Shown: positions 5,220-5,479 of the stretch, in pieces
Layout of the letters: the number at the start of each line of letters is the position of its first letter
Numbering within the stretch: position 1 is the first letter of the stretch
Assembly: GCA_012800135.1 (NCBI GenBank)
Contig: JAAZJV010000208.1
Span: 1 to 5,479, forward strand
Direction: 5' to 3'
Origin: Clostridiaceae bacterium
GTDB lineage: Bacteria; Bacillota; Clostridia; Saccharofermentanales; DTU023
DNA: 5,479 nt
Notes under the pieces: generated by a model
What the model was told of the DNA's origin: nothing
Seen by the model: only the letters and a program-made list of their open reading frames with translations
Database searches by the model: none
Translations under genes and position numbers: made by a program

Positions 5220-5262
5220 AAAAATAGACGCCGATAACGAGTTGCCGTACCTGCTATCGGCG
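5220..5262 (-). terminator. intrinsic terminator pointing left
   Basis: CGCCGATA (5229-5236) and TATCGGCG (5255-5262) form a perfect 8-bp stem around an 18-base loop. Read on the minus strand the stem is followed by TCTA and five T (complement of 5220-5224), which makes a terminator for leftward transcription. On the plus strand GATTCTATT follows, a poor U-tract. It lies 7 bp beyond the stop of the leftward frame at 5269, so it probably ended that gene. Confidence 0.65.
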
Positions 5263-5268
5263 ATTCTA

Positions 5269-5478
5269 TTAGTGCCAGTCGTTAAAGTCGAACGACGTTG
5301 TTATTATCTGCACATAGCGAAAACAATACCGTTTTTTATTATTCGTCAACGACGGATCGCTATTTATTCTCAGTTTCTGTAATAGAACCTCTCGGTTAAA
5401 TTGCCATCGCGACATCCCACGCTCGCCAGATGACTGTGCGGAGATTTCCCACTTGCTTGCAATCACCCACGAGATGTA
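5269..5478 (-). pseudogene. leftward ORF cut by window edge, possibly a degraded helix-turn-helix gene
   Basis: A minus-strand frame is open from the right edge to TAA at 5269-5271 and ends just before a leftward terminator, which argues that a real gene was or is transcribed here. The first visible residues, YISWVIASKWEIS, resemble the start of small MerR/excisionase-like helix-turn-helix domains common in Clostridia (pattern YIS-x-x-x-A-x-K-W-x-IS, then R-x-V and C-x-x-GR-I). After ISA the main frame loses the pattern (AQSSGERGMSRWQ), while a shifted frame reads CRDGNLTERFYYRN, close to the expected C-x-x-G-x-I region. A frameshifted remnant is therefore possible. The remaining residues, ending in FDFNDWH, match nothing I know. 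It may be a short intact gene of unknown function instead. Confidence 0.35.
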
Positions 5479-5479
5479 C

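Overview
The window looks like part of a bacterial catabolic locus, most likely from an anaerobic low-to-mid G+C Gram-positive (Bacillota, Clostridia-like). This rests on strong AGGAG-type ribosome binding sites, a lipoprotein-type solute-binding protein with a Ser/Thr/Pro/Asp-rich linker, AT-rich intergenic DNA and intrinsic terminators with U-tracts. The organism assignment is inference from style, not from a marker gene.

Layout, left to right. (1) 1-870: the 3' part of an RbsC-type ABC sugar permease whose start lies left of the window. (2) 871-1000: a short gap holding a 29-codon ORF with its own ribosome binding site; part of this gap is a decayed copy of the permease gene's 3' end. (3) 1001-1993: a periplasmic-binding-protein-like (RbsB family) lipoprotein, the receptor of the same transporter. 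The ATPase is not seen and presumably lies upstream. (4) 1994-2172: a long 3' untranslated stretch, then an intrinsic terminator (2173-2208) closing the transporter operon and a perfect 19-bp tandem duplication. (5) 2364-3419: a complete LDH2/MDH2-type NAD(P)-dependent 2-hydroxyacid dehydrogenase. (6) 3420-3874: a 455-bp AT-rich intergenic region with two structured parts: a degenerate tandem array of a ~50-bp unit (about 3420-3710) and three copies of a 12-bp motif, TTTRAAGGAYTC, in alternating orientation that can form mutually exclusive hairpins, just before a -10 box and the next gene. (7) 3896-5068: a complete iron-dependent (group III) alcohol dehydrogenase of the YqhD/BdhA type with all metal ligands. 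(8) 5069-5268: non-coding DNA with two interleaved 7-bp dyads between 10-bp direct repeats, then a terminator facing left. (9) 5269-5478: a short, apparently degraded leftward reading frame that runs off the right edge and converges on the alcohol dehydrogenase.

Working model (inference): a sugar, polyol or sugar-acid-like compound is bound by the lipoprotein and imported by the permease. The two unrelated dehydrogenases then act on 2-oxoacid/2-hydroxyacid and aldehyde/alcohol pairs, either as pathway steps or to dispose of reducing power in fermentation. The separate control signals before each dehydrogenase suggest at least three transcription units rather than one operon. No phage, CRISPR, transposase, tRNA or rRNA gene was recognised. 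The least explained parts are the 50-bp repeat array and the three-copy motif in front of the alcohol dehydrogenase.
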